Of a DNA stretch of 64,000 nucleotides, positions 8,375-16,921 are shown one piece after another. Location of the stretch: the NCBI RefSeq assembly GCF_001399455.2, contig NZ_LLEI02000064.1:124001-188000 (forward strand), written 5' to 3'. Source of the DNA: Vibrio bivalvicida. Lineage in GTDB: Bacteria > Pseudomonadota > Gammaproteobacteria > Enterobacterales > Vibrionaceae. The translations under genes were made by a program, and so were the position numbers. The notes under the pieces are model-generated. The model made no database searches. It worked only from the letters and a program-made list of their open reading frames with translations, and had not been told where the DNA came from. Each line of letters begins with the position of its first letter. Within the stretch, counting starts at the first letter, position 1.

Positions 8375-9745
8375 ATGCTGTCGATATTTGATATCTTCAA
8401 GGTGGGAGTGGGGCCTTCAAGCTCTCATACCAACGGGCCAATGCTCGCAGGTTATCATTTTACGCGCTATCTCGCCTCATCAATCACAAAAGTCAGTCGC
8501 GTACAGGTTGATCTTTACGGTTCACTATCTCTGACTGGCAAAGGTCACCACACAGACCGAGCGGTTATCTTAGGCTTGCTGGGCAACAAGCCCGACACGA
8601 TTAAAATGGGCAGTGCGAAACAAACACTGGCAACAACATTAGAAGAAGGCAACTTAGTTCTTGCTGGGGCCCACACTATAGATTTCAGCTATGAAAGCGA
8701 TATTTTGTTTCATGACGACAACCTACCCCTGCATGAAAATGGGATGACCGTTACCGCTTATGATCCATTCGGCCATCAACTTGCACTTGAAACCTACTAT
8801 TCAATCGGTGGCGGCTTTATTGCTACGGCAAAAGAGCTCGAAGAAGGTGGCTCGGCCAACAAAGTGGATGTTCCATTTCCTTTCACCAGTGCTGACGAAA
8901 TGCTAGAAATGGCAGAAAACAGTGGCCTCAGCCTTGGCGGAATGATTCTGAAAAATGAGCAAAACTTCTTTTCAGACGATGAAATTACCCGCAAAGCAGA
9001 GCAAATCTGGAAAGTCATGTCGTTGTGTATGCAGCGCGGTTTTGAAACCGAAGGCATTTTGGAAGGCGGCCTCAATGTCACTCGACGTGCGCCAAACTTA
9101 CTAAAGAAACTTGAGGCCAATGCCTCAATTGAAAACGATCCTATGGAAATCATGGATTGGATTAACCTATTCGCATTTGCCGTAAGTGAAGAGAATGCTG
9201 CCGGTGGGCAGGTCGTCACATCGCCAACCAACGGTGCTGCTGGGGTCATTCCTGCGGTATTAATGTATTACCATAGATTTGTTAAAGAACTCGACACTAA
9301 GCAGCTCAAAGACTTCCTTGCTGTGGCGGGTGCTATTGGTATTTTATATAAAACCAACGCTTCAATCTCGGGGGCTGAGGTTGGCTGTCAGGGAGAGGTT
9401 GGCGTGTCATCATCGATGGCAGCCGCAGGGCTAACAGCGCTTCGCGGTGGCAGCAACGAGCAAATCTGTATTGCAGCTGAAATTGCTATGGAGCACTCAT
9501 TGGGGATGACCTGTGACCCGATCGGTGGATTAGTTCAAGTACCTTGTATTGAGCGCAATGCGATGGGCGCTATGAAAGCAATCAATGCATCCCGCATGGC
9601 ACTCAAACGCACCAGCAAATGTTTAATCTCTCTTGATAAGGTCATCGCGACCATGTATCAAACAGGTAAGGATATGAATAAGAAGTACCGCGAAACATCA
9701 CTCGGAGGTCTCGCTGTTATCCATATGTCCCCGCCTTGTGAGTAG
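8375..9745 (+). CDS. sdaA: L-serine dehydratase (L-serine ammonia-lyase), single-chain iron-sulfur type
   Basis: This 456-residue enzyme deaminates L-serine to pyruvate and ammonia. It is the fused one-subunit type: an N-terminal beta domain (about 1-150, opening SIFDIFKVGVGPSSSHT) and a C-terminal alpha domain (about 185-450). The cysteines in AEVGCQGEVG, MTCDPIGG and VQVPCIERNA are those expected to ligate the 4Fe-4S cluster. Sequence and length match E. coli SdaA/SdaB. AGGAAG 7-12 bases before the ATG supports the start. A GC-rich inverted repeat lies just after the stop. Confidence 0.95.
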   Translation: MLSIFDIFKVGVGPSSSHTNGPMLAGYHFTRYLASSITKVSRVQVDLYGSLSLTGKGHHTDRAVILGLLGNKPDTIKMGSAKQTLATTLEEGNLVLAGAHTIDFSYESDILFHDDNLPLHENGMTVTAYDPFGHQLALETYYSIGGGFIATAKELEEGGSANKVDVPFPFTSADEMLEMAENSGLSLGGMILKNEQNFFSDDEITRKAEQIWKVMSLCMQRGFETEGILEGGLNVTRRAPNLLKKLEANASIENDPMEIMDWINLFAFAVSEENAAGGQVVTSPTNGAAGVIPAVLMYYHRFVKELDTKQLKDFLAVAGAIGILYKTNASISGAEVGCQGEVGVSSSMAAAGLTALRGGSNEQICIAAEIAMEHSLGMTCDPIGGLVQVPCIERNAMGAMKAINASRMALKRTSKCLISLDKVIATMYQTGKDMNKKYRETSLGGLAVIHMSPPCE

Positions 9746-9754
9746 TTTAATGGA

Positions 9755-9778
9755 AAGGCGCGGAATTGTCCGCGCCTT
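9755..9778 (+). terminator. Probable terminator between sdaA and the M14 peptidase gene
   Basis: A perfect 10-bp stem AAGGCGCGGA / TCCGCGCCTT with a 4-base loop lies between the two convergent genes. It lacks a clear T-run, so it may act as a weak terminator or as 3'-end protection. Confidence 0.5.
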
Positions 9779-9802
9779 AGATCAACGATGAGTGTAAGAC
9801 GA

Positions 9803-10927
9803 TTAAATCTTATCGACCACTGCGAGAGTTGCCGTCAGCATATCGTGCCCGAACTTAACACTGCGCTCAGGTGACCAGCCGTATAAAGGGTCTGGGTACT
9901 CATTGTTGTCTTTAAATGGCATCTCTACCGTATAAGACAAACACTTAAATTGCTCACCAACCCAGTTTGAGCCTACTGTTAGGTTTGCCTTACCTGGCTC
10001 ATCTTTGTCATAACCCTGCTCATCTTGAAACTCTGGGGTAACCGTAAGCAACGCTTGCTTAAACGCCGCCTCTAAATTCGCTAAACGCTCGTCATAAGAA
10101 GGAATGCCTTCAGAGCCCGCAACAAAGTTAAATGGGATCGCTTCATCACCGTGGATATCTAGGAACATATCAGCACCCGTTTCCAGCATTCGCTCTCGTA
10201 CCAAATAGACTTCTGGGCTACGCGCCATAGACGGTGTTTGCCATTCACGGTTGAGGTTAACACCAATTGCATTACAGCGTAGGTGGCCACGAATCGAACC
10301 ATCTGGATTCATGTTAGGTACGACATAAAGTACAGCCTTCTCTAACAAAGCACGCACTGTGGTGTCATCATCATCGAGCAGACGTTGAATTAAGCCTTCT
10401 ATAAACCATTCCGCCATAGTCTCACCCGGGTGTTGGCGGGCAATCAGCCAGATTTTCTTTTTCCCTTCTTCAAATTCACCAAACGTCAGTAGACTCATAT
10501 CATTACCATCTAACGTACCACCTAGTGTTTCAAGCCGACAATGATGAGCACTCTGCGCCATATGAAGCAGGTCTAGATGGCGGTCGTAAGTATAAGGGGC
10601 AAAGTAAGCAAAATAGATAGAACCACGTTCTGGAATAACCTGAAAGGTCAGCGTATCACCATCAAATTGTGCCGGAATACGGAACCATTCTTCACGGTCG
10701 TATGAAGCTACGATATCGTAGCCACTCCACCCTTCCGGGTAAGCTGAATTTTTTAGATCGAGCAATTGAATAGTATGTGACTGCTCAGCTTGCGTTTCTA
10801 GTCGAAAGTGGAACCACTGATAGAACTCTGACTGATTGTCGTTGGGAACCTTGAGTTGAATCTGATCTTTATTCTCGATACTCACGACTTCTATGCTGCC
10901 ACTATCGAAGTTACTAAAAATCTTCAT
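9803..10927 (-). CDS. M14-family zinc carboxypeptidase (cytosolic carboxypeptidase-like)
   Basis: The 374-residue protein has an N-terminal beta-sandwich of about 125 residues, followed by an M14 peptidase domain. Zinc ligands are visible in RQHPGETMAEW (His and Glu) and FLDIHGDE (His), the substrate-binding region is NLNREWQTPS, and the catalytic glutamate is in SYTVEMPF. This two-part arrangement is that of bacterial relatives of eukaryotic cytosolic carboxypeptidases (Nna1/CCP). No signal peptide is seen. The natural substrate is unknown. AAGGAA before the ATG at 10927 supports the start. Confidence 0.87.
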   Translation of the reverse strand: MKIFSNFDSGSIEVVSIENKDQIQLKVPNDNQSEFYQWFHFRLETQAEQSHTIQLLDLKNSAYPEGWSGYDIVASYDREEWFRIPAQFDGDTLTFQVIPERGSIYFAYFAPYTYDRHLDLLHMAQSAHHCRLETLGGTLDGNDMSLLTFGEFEEGKKKIWLIARQHPGETMAEWFIEGLIQRLLDDDDTTVRALLEKAVLYVVPNMNPDGSIRGHLRCNAIGVNLNREWQTPSMARSPEVYLVRERMLETGADMFLDIHGDEAIPFNFVAGSEGIPSYDERLANLEAAFKQALLTVTPEFQDEQGYDKDEPGKANLTVGSNWVGEQFKCLSYTVEMPFKDNNEYPDPLYGWSPERSVKFGHDMLTATLAVVDKI

Positions 10928-11204
10928 GCTTACATTCCTTAACTATTTAAAGAGCAAAGTAGGAGGCTAGCACAGTTCTCAGTCGATAATAAGTCTCTTT
11001 ACCATGCTTTCTCGTACAGGTATTGCCGAAAAATATCCCACGCAAACGTTTTGGATCAAACTCATTATAAAAAATTATGCGAACTTGAGAAAATATCGTG
11101 CATAGAATAGTAATTCTGCGATAATTGTTTCAATTTATAACATAGCGCAAATGATAAGATAATCAGATATTAACTCTGTGTTATATCAACAAAAAGAGAC
11201 TATT

Positions 11205-12680
11205 ATGTGGAATAAACTCAATAAATCAATGATGTTCTGCCAAGCAATGTTTGGCCTATCATTCTATGGTGTGATGGTAATTTTGACCCGTTTCTTCTTA
11301 GAAGATCTAGGGTACAGTGAAGCAGATACCATGATGGTTGTCGGCGCATTCTCATCCATTGGCCCACTTTTTGCGATTGCCGGTGGCTTTATTGTCGACA
11401 AGTTTCTTGGGGCGTACCGTTCTTTAACTATTGCTTATGGTGCATTTGCAACTGGCTATACACTACTGGTTCTAGGCGCTTCAACAACCAACATTCCAAT
11501 GAGCTTGGCAGGTATCGCACTTGCTAGTTATGCTCGTGGATTGATGTCCCCTTCTTACCCAAGTCTTTACAAACGTACCTTTGCTTCAGAAGAGGAATTC
11601 GAGAACGGCTACCCCGTCAACTACTCCGTCAACAACGTCGGCGCTTTATTAGGCCAATACCTTTTCCCAATGTTTGTATTGGTGATTGGCTTCCACGGCA
11701 GCTTCACCCTATCGGCAGTCATGGCCGCGTTCGCATTTGCGGTACTTGTTATTTTCAACAAGCAGCTAGTTGGTGCAGGGGCAGAAATTGACCAAAAACC
11801 AGTGAGCGCGAAAAACTGGGCAGCTTTCTTAACCGTCTCTGCCGTAATGATTGGCCTAGTGTTCTTCATGTTCTCTAACATGGATATTGGTCAGAATATC
11901 GTTTACGCCATCGGCGCTGCAGCGATCTTGTACTTCATCTCTCTGATGTTTAAATCCAGTAAGTCAGATGCACTTAAGATGGGCACTATTCTCATTATGA
12001 CGGTACTGACAACCTGCTTCTTCGTTTACTACGGTCAAATGATGACATCAATGACGATGGTCACCATCAACACCATGCGCGGGGATCTGTTTAACCTGAT
12101 CCCAATTGCTCCTGAAGCTTCAATGGCGATGAACCCTCTATGGTGTATTGTTGCTGGTCCTGTTATTGCGATGACTTTTTCTTCCCTTGAGAAGAAAGGC
12201 ATTAACTTTTCAACAGCAACTAAAATCGGGTTTGCGTTTATCTTTACTGCGATTGCCTTTGGTATCTTAACCATGGCTGTTATGAGTATCGGTGAAGACG
12301 TCGTGATTCGCCCTGAAGTTTTCTTAGCCATTCACTTCTTCCAAGCTTTTGCTGAAGTAATTGTTGGCAGCTTAGTGGTCGCCTTTATTCTTTCGGTCGC
12401 GCCCAAGCATATCGAAGGTTTCTCGGTGTCACTTTTCTCAGTAGCTATCGCATTAAGTGGCATTGTTGGCGCAGTGTTTTCTACCTCTATCGCACTTGAG
12501 AAAGGCCAAGAAATCACGCAAGAAATCGTTCAAACCGTTTATGGCGACTACTTCCAACTACTGACTGTGCTAGCGGTTGTAATGGTGGCGATTGCTCTGG
12601 TTTCTTCACTGGTTATTCGTAAGATGCTTGAGGCGGCTCGTGCAGAGGAACAACCGGAAATGGTTGAAGCGGAAAGCTAA
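11205..12680 (+). CDS. MFS transporter of the POT/peptide-transporter type
   Basis: A 491-residue protein with about 12-14 hydrophobic helices. The opening FYGVMVILTRFFLED, GYSEADTMMVVGAFSS and GGFIVDKFLGAYRS blocks align with the first helices of proton-coupled oligopeptide transporters such as DtpA. However, the ExxERF proton-coupling motif of helix 1 is replaced by MFCQAMFGLSFYG, so peptide transport is uncertain and another substrate or coupling is possible. I start at the ATG at 11205 (MWNKLNKSM), 27 bases inside the longest frame, because it sits at the usual cytosolic N-terminus. The gene is divergent from the M14 carboxypeptidase, so a shared role in peptide use is plausible. A strong terminator follows. 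Confidence 0.75.
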   Translation: MWNKLNKSMMFCQAMFGLSFYGVMVILTRFFLEDLGYSEADTMMVVGAFSSIGPLFAIAGGFIVDKFLGAYRSLTIAYGAFATGYTLLVLGASTTNIPMSLAGIALASYARGLMSPSYPSLYKRTFASEEEFENGYPVNYSVNNVGALLGQYLFPMFVLVIGFHGSFTLSAVMAAFAFAVLVIFNKQLVGAGAEIDQKPVSAKNWAAFLTVSAVMIGLVFFMFSNMDIGQNIVYAIGAAAILYFISLMFKSSKSDALKMGTILIMTVLTTCFFVYYGQMMTSMTMVTINTMRGDLFNLIPIAPEASMAMNPLWCIVAGPVIAMTFSSLEKKGINFSTATKIGFAFIFTAIAFGILTMAVMSIGEDVVIRPEVFLAIHFFQAFAEVIVGSLVVAFILSVAPKHIEGFSVSLFSVAIALSGIVGAVFSTSIALEKGQEITQEIVQTVYGDYFQLLTVLAVVMVAIALVSSLVIRKMLEAARAEEQPEMVEAES

Positions 12681-12704
12681 TTTCTAAACACGTTTAACAA
12701 ATAA

Positions 12705-12733
12705 AACCCAAGCAACAAGCTTGGGTTTTTTAT
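12705..12733 (+). terminator. Intrinsic terminator after the MFS gene
   Basis: AACCCAAGC and GCTTGGGTT form a 9-bp stem around AACAA, followed by TTTTATT. Confidence 0.88.
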
Positions 12734-12762
12734 TATTTGCTAGCAAAACGGTATTTCTATAA

Positions 12763-13119
12763 TTAATCTCGATCACGAGCTCTGAACTCGTAGCTGACAT
12801 TAATAACAGGTTGGAAAGCAATTTCACCTTCACTGGTTACAATTTCATTTACTGTTACGTGTGAACCCCGAAGTTCAAATGAATTAACATCGACAAGGTC
12901 GTTGCTTGGGTATGAGACCGCGCGGCTCAATTCATATGGAGATTTATCGTTGATTTCCATAATCATTGTTTTACCAGCAGCAAGAGCGGCTTCTTTTGAT
13001 GCCATAGGGTTACCATTCATAGTTTCACTTTGAACCACTGTATTGTAAGCGCCACCCAAACCTGCCATTGCGACTGAACTAAACAACATTAAGCTTACTA
13101 AACTCACTACTTTAATCAT
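12763..13119 (-). CDS. DUF3316 secreted protein
   Basis: The 118-residue protein has a clear signal peptide (hydrophobic stretch 5-17, likely cleavage after AMA) and a small mature domain with FELRGSHVTVNEI and PVINVSYEFRARDRD. I recognise it as DUF3316, a family found mainly in Vibrio and its relatives, of unknown function and presumably periplasmic. AAGGAG 7 bases upstream of the ATG supports the start. It appears to be a single-gene unit; the gene upstream on the same strand is more than 300 bases away. Confidence 0.7.
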   Translation of the reverse strand: MIKVVSLVSLMLFSSVAMAGLGGAYNTVVQSETMNGNPMASKEAALAAGKTMIMEINDKSPYELSRAVSYPSNDLVDVNSFELRGSHVTVNEIVTSEGEIAFQPVINVSYEFRARDRD

Positions 13120-13488
13120 AACTGACTCCTTAGCTACCTATCTTACTTACCTTAAACTTACTTAAATATTTTTAATAATCAGGCGTTATTCCATTGCCCG
13201 AGTACATTTATAGTACGTAACAGAAGACCAGTTTGAATTAGAAATAGTTGCACTTCTTATTCGAATAATTTGAAATAGGTAATGCAATAATCATCACATT
13301 AAATGTAAGGGAATATTGGCTTGTTTTATGCCGGAAATTAAAGTCGAATCCCTTCAATATGTTGTTAGTTCGATTCACAAACGAAGAAAGAGAAACCACT
13401 TCATACTTTAGAGTTATTTGTTATAATACTGAAAGAAAATATCATATAAATTTTATGAACTTTCCGATAATTTTGTCTTCTTTTTACG
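13120..13488. other. 369-base noncoding gap between the DUF3316 and DMT genes
   Basis: The gap is AT-rich and holds no convincing gene. It should contain the promoter of the DUF3316 gene and the 3' end of the DMT transporter transcript, for which I see no strong terminator. An extended -10 element (TGTTATAAT) is present on the plus strand at 13419-13427, pointing at the 3' end of the DMT gene. Confidence 0.5.
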
Positions 13489-14391
13489 TTATACAACCGT
13501 GAGGACAAGCCCTACGAAGATTAACCCTGTACCTACACTTCGAGTTAACGCCAAACGTTCACCAAGCAAAACAACACCGAAAATCATGCCAAACACGATA
13601 CTTAACTGTCGAAGCGCCACAACATAACTGACATTCTCCGTCATTGTCATGGCGTACAGCACCAAGCCATAAGTGGTCGACATCATAATTCCCGCCACTG
13701 TGGATGTTTTCTTAATGCTCCAAGCTTGCGAGAACTCATTCCACTGCCGTGTTCCTATTACGTAGATGGTGATCACCAAAAATATTGTCCAAAATTGAAT
13801 TCCTAGATAAAAGATGGCTGACTGTAGATTCGAGATAATCGCTGACAACTCGACATCAACAATATGTAGCGCTTCTTTATCTAAGATCGAGTAACCTGTT
13901 GTTCCGATTGCTGCGATCAGCGCCCATAAAACACCAGTATTCATATAATCAGAAACACTCAATTGTCTCAATGAAGTAAGCGGTACAAGTAGGCAACCGA
14001 TGGTAATTAATATGAATCCCCCCCAGACTAGCGTCGTCAATTGGTAGCCGAGAATCGCCGTTCCTGCTCCCACCATCAGTACTGGCAACGCGCGTGCAAT
14101 AGGATATATTACTCCAATATCACCATGTTTATAGGCATGGCCCAAGCCAATGAGATAAACAAACTGAGCCACCCCACTGATGAGCAACATCCACCAAAAT
14201 GTCGAAGGAATATTAGTGACGCCAACCTGGCCTAAATACCAAATGACATAAGGGGCTAGTACTAACGAAGCGGCTGCACTACTGGACAAGAAAAATGCCG
14301 TTCCTGACGATTTATTGCTTTTGCTTAGAAGGTTCCATCCTGCATGCAGAAATGCCGATACGACAACCAAACATATCGCCCATACTGACAT
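13489..14391 (-). CDS. EamA/DMT-family membrane transporter
   Basis: The 300-residue protein has ten hydrophobic helices in two homologous halves, the EamA (drug/metabolite transporter) plan. Family features include HAGWNLLSKS in the first helix, YPIARALPVL before the end of the first half, and VAYVVALRQL-like residues followed by GVVLLGERL in the second half. The substrate is unknown. I start at the second ATG (14391) because AAGGA lies six bases before it but directly abuts the first one. The gene lies just downstream of the phosphonate regulator on the same strand, behind a hairpin, so it may be partly co-transcribed with the phosphonate genes, for example as an exporter; this is inference. 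Confidence 0.8.
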   Translation of the reverse strand: MSVWAICLVVVSAFLHAGWNLLSKSNKSSGTAFFLSSSAAASLVLAPYVIWYLGQVGVTNIPSTFWWMLLISGVAQFVYLIGLGHAYKHGDIGVIYPIARALPVLMVGAGTAILGYQLTTLVWGGFILITIGCLLVPLTSLRQLSVSDYMNTGVLWALIAAIGTTGYSILDKEALHIVDVELSAIISNLQSAIFYLGIQFWTIFLVITIYVIGTRQWNEFSQAWSIKKTSTVAGIMMSTTYGLVLYAMTMTENVSYVVALRQLSIVFGMIFGVVLLGERLALTRSVGTGLIFVGLVLTVV

Positions 14392-14428
14392 AGTCATTCC
14401 TTATTTTTAGAGATGCTGGAATATAAAG

Positions 14429-14453
14429 GGCTTCTGGTCACCGAACAGAAGCC
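14429..14453 (-). terminator. Hairpin after the phosphonate regulator gene
   Basis: GGCTTCTG and CAGAAGCC form an 8-bp stem around a 9-base loop. On the minus strand it is followed by CTTTATA, a weak T-run. It probably terminates or attenuates the phn transcript before the DMT gene. Confidence 0.55.
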
Positions 14454-14470
14454 TAAATAGAGGTTTCAAT

Positions 14471-15175
14471 TTAACGTTGAAGCTGCGCCACTGACTCGAT
14501 GCTGATTGCATCGTGTCTCCAATACTCGATATCACAATCAATTAACTCGCCATTTTGATTGTAGTTAATCCGCTCAACCACCATGGCAGGTGTCCCTGAG
14601 GTAGCGCGAAGCGCTTGAGCAGTGTTACCAAGTAAAGTACTGGTACTAATGCGGTAACGGATTTTTTCATACACAATACCGTAATGTTCTCGGTAAATAT
14701 CGGTCAGAGACTTAGACAAATCGAAATCAAGTAAATTTGGAAACAGCTCAGGACGAATATAGTTCGTTACATACACCACTGGGCGATCTTCTAAATACCG
14801 TACCCTATCGACTCGATATACATCCGAGAATGGCTGTAAGGCAAGCAAACTGGCCGCTTGTTTATTTGCAAGTATGCCTTTCGCTGCAATTAATTCCGTT
14901 TTTGGTATCCGGTCTTGCGACTGTGCCATGTTAATAAAGTTGAGCGTTTGCGTCGGATCATATCTAAGTGGCTGCGGAGAGATAAACCAGCCACGTCGGT
15001 CTTCTCGGTAGATACGTCCTTCTGCTTCAAGCAAGGATAACGCCTCTCTGAGCGTGACTCGTGTGGTATCAAACGACTCTGCAAGCTTCCTTTCTGCTGG
15101 CAATTTCTGCCTTGGCGATAACATGCCTGATTCAATTTGCTCAACAATTGAATCTTTAATTTTTACGTACTGCAC
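14471..15175 (-). CDS. phnR: GntR/HutC-family regulator with UTRA domain, probable phosphonate regulator
   Basis: The 234-residue protein has an N-terminal GntR winged helix (about 1-66, with LSPRQKLPAERKLAESFDTTRVTLREALSLL read in two blocks) and a C-terminal UTRA ligand-binding domain (about 85-230). It is the last gene of a minus-strand run of AEP transporter genes and begins only 8 bases after the permease stop, using a GTG at 15175 behind AAGGACAAGG. By context it should sense AEP or a catabolic intermediate and control the flanking phosphonate genes. Members of the HutC subfamily bind GGTNTANACC-like palindromes, which is the form of the three repeats found at 18050, 19816 and 20014. 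The ligand is inferred. Confidence 0.85.
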   Translation of the reverse strand: MQYVKIKDSIVEQIESGMLSPRQKLPAERKLAESFDTTRVTLREALSLLEAEGRIYREDRRGWFISPQPLRYDPTQTLNFINMAQSQDRIPKTELIAAKGILANKQAASLLALQPFSDVYRVDRVRYLEDRPVVYVTNYIRPELFPNLLDFDLSKSLTDIYREHYGIVYEKIRYRISTSTLLGNTAQALRATSGTPAMVVERINYNQNGELIDCDIEYWRHDAISIESVAQLQR

Positions 15176-15183
15176 CCTTGTCC

Positions 15184-16911
15184 TTACCTTTTACGCCATG
15201 CTTGCGTTTTATTTTCTAGCCACTTACCTAGCGTCATATGCGCTATTTTAGCAACAGCAGCAGACATCATGATCATCACTGCCATCGCCGCAGCCGCACC
15301 AGTTTGCCCTGCATCATCCATATTCAATACCGACACTGAGGCAGGGATAGTTTCCGTAGAGTAGATAAATACTACCGCAGAAGTGGTGGTTAATGCATTA
15401 ATAAACAAGTAGGTAGCGATATCTAGTGTCGCGGGGACGCATACTGGCAGCGTGACTTTAAAGAATAACTTGTATTGCGGAAGCTTTACCGAGGCCGCTG
15501 TTGCTTCAACTTCTGCTGGGATTTGCTTCAATGCTGTAACCGCTGTCATATGTCCGACAGTGTAATAGTGAACCACGGTGTTAATAACAAGAAACGCCAT
15601 GCCGCCGTATAATACACTGAGTGGGTTGTTGGCATCATTAAAATAGAAGATATACCCCAACCCCAGTACCATCCCCGGCACTGCCATAGGAACAACACTG
15701 AGCATTTGCATAGCTTGTCGAACAGGCGCAAACGCCCGCCCTTTCTCAATACAGTACGCTCCAACAAAAATAATTGCTGTACCAATAATTGCAGTCCATG
15801 TTGCGAGTGTGAGCGAGTTAAAGTATGGAGACCACCCATAGGTACTCATTTCAGCAAAATTATAGTTGTTTAGAGTCAAAGCCTTATTCCAAGGCCAGAA
15901 GGTCACCAATGAGCCATATACTGCCATCCCAAGTACGACAATCACCGCTGCAGAAATCACCAAACAATAGGCAAAACAGATCCCATCCCTGACTTTATTA
16001 GGCTCTGGTTGGTAAGGTACAGAACGAGTATCAAATAGGCTTTTTTGTTTCTTTTGTACCCAGCGGTCAGCGATGAATGCGAGCAAAGCAGGCATTAGCA
16101 GTAATATACTGGTCACCGCACCCATAGAGAAGTTTTGCTGCCCCACAACCTGTTTGAAGATATCTGTCGCCAGAACGTTGTAATTCCCGCCGATCACTTT
16201 AGGTACACCAAAATCGCACACAACCAAAGTGAACACGACAATCAAGGTACTGATCAAGCCATACTTAGCAGCAGGAAGAGTGACAACAAAGAAAGTCTTA
16301 AACGGTGACGTTTTTAGCGCTCGCGCCGCTTCATACAATCTCGCGTCCGAGGTTCTCAATGAGGTGGTGAGTATCATCAGGGCATGAGGGAAAGTCCAAA
16401 AAATAAGGCCTAGTGAGATGCCCACCAAGCCGTAGACTGAATGACCACCGAGCATCTCTTTAGCGATACCTTGATTACCAAACAAAAAGATAAGACTGAT
16501 CGCAGGAAGCAACGAAGGTGCCAAAATAGGAGCCGTCCCTAACATGTGGAACACGCCTTTCATTGGCATGCACGATCTCGTCAGTGCGTAGGCATAACCA
16601 AAAGCGAGCACACCTACTACGGCAGTCACCAGAAGCCCTAATGTAAATGTGTTGCCAACAGAGTACCAAAGGCTGTCATTGGCAAAATAGGTAGCAAAGT
16701 TCTCCAGCCCAACAAACTCGCCACTGTTGTTCTGAACACTTTTTGTCAGCATCGCCCATAGAGGCATCACAATAAAAATCGTGAGCGCTGAAAATAGAAA
16801 TACCAATAAGCCAAATAGCACTAGGTTATCTTTACTGACCCTGTGTAAAAGAGATGAAGGGCGAAATGAGCGAGAGTTAACCCCAGAGTTGTACATAGTT
16901 CTGCTTTCCAT
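15184..16911 (-). CDS. phnU2: AEP ABC transporter, fused permease (PhnU2 type)
   Basis: A 575-residue inner membrane protein with two tandem ABC permease domains of the iron(III)/spermidine type. Each half has the cytoplasmic EAA-like loop, seen as LYEAARALKTSPFKTFF near residue 210 and EVEATAASVKLPQYKLFF near residue 475. About 12 hydrophobic helices are seen. This double-length permease matches the family called PhnU2, found beside phnW and phnX. I start at 16911 (MESRTM) with AAGG about 9 bases upstream; a longer frame would overlap the ATPase gene by 26 bases. It lies between the ATPase and regulator genes in one operon. Confidence 0.87.
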   Translation of the reverse strand: MESRTMYNSGVNSRSFRPSSLLHRVSKDNLVLFGLLVFLFSALTIFIVMPLWAMLTKSVQNNSGEFVGLENFATYFANDSLWYSVGNTFTLGLLVTAVVGVLAFGYAYALTRSCMPMKGVFHMLGTAPILAPSLLPAISLIFLFGNQGIAKEMLGGHSVYGLVGISLGLIFWTFPHALMILTTSLRTSDARLYEAARALKTSPFKTFFVVTLPAAKYGLISTLIVVFTLVVCDFGVPKVIGGNYNVLATDIFKQVVGQQNFSMGAVTSILLLMPALLAFIADRWVQKKQKSLFDTRSVPYQPEPNKVRDGICFAYCLVISAAVIVVLGMAVYGSLVTFWPWNKALTLNNYNFAEMSTYGWSPYFNSLTLATWTAIIGTAIIFVGAYCIEKGRAFAPVRQAMQMLSVVPMAVPGMVLGLGYIFYFNDANNPLSVLYGGMAFLVINTVVHYYTVGHMTAVTALKQIPAEVEATAASVKLPQYKLFFKVTLPVCVPATLDIATYLFINALTTTSAVVFIYSTETIPASVSVLNMDDAGQTGAAAAMAVMIMMSAAVAKIAHMTLGKWLENKTQAWRKR

Positions 16912-16921
16912 TAGTGATACC

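Noticed and set aside
13328..13411. 27-codon frame in the noncoding gap before the DMT gene
   Set aside because: No Shine-Dalgarno sequence and no recognisable composition; probably chance.
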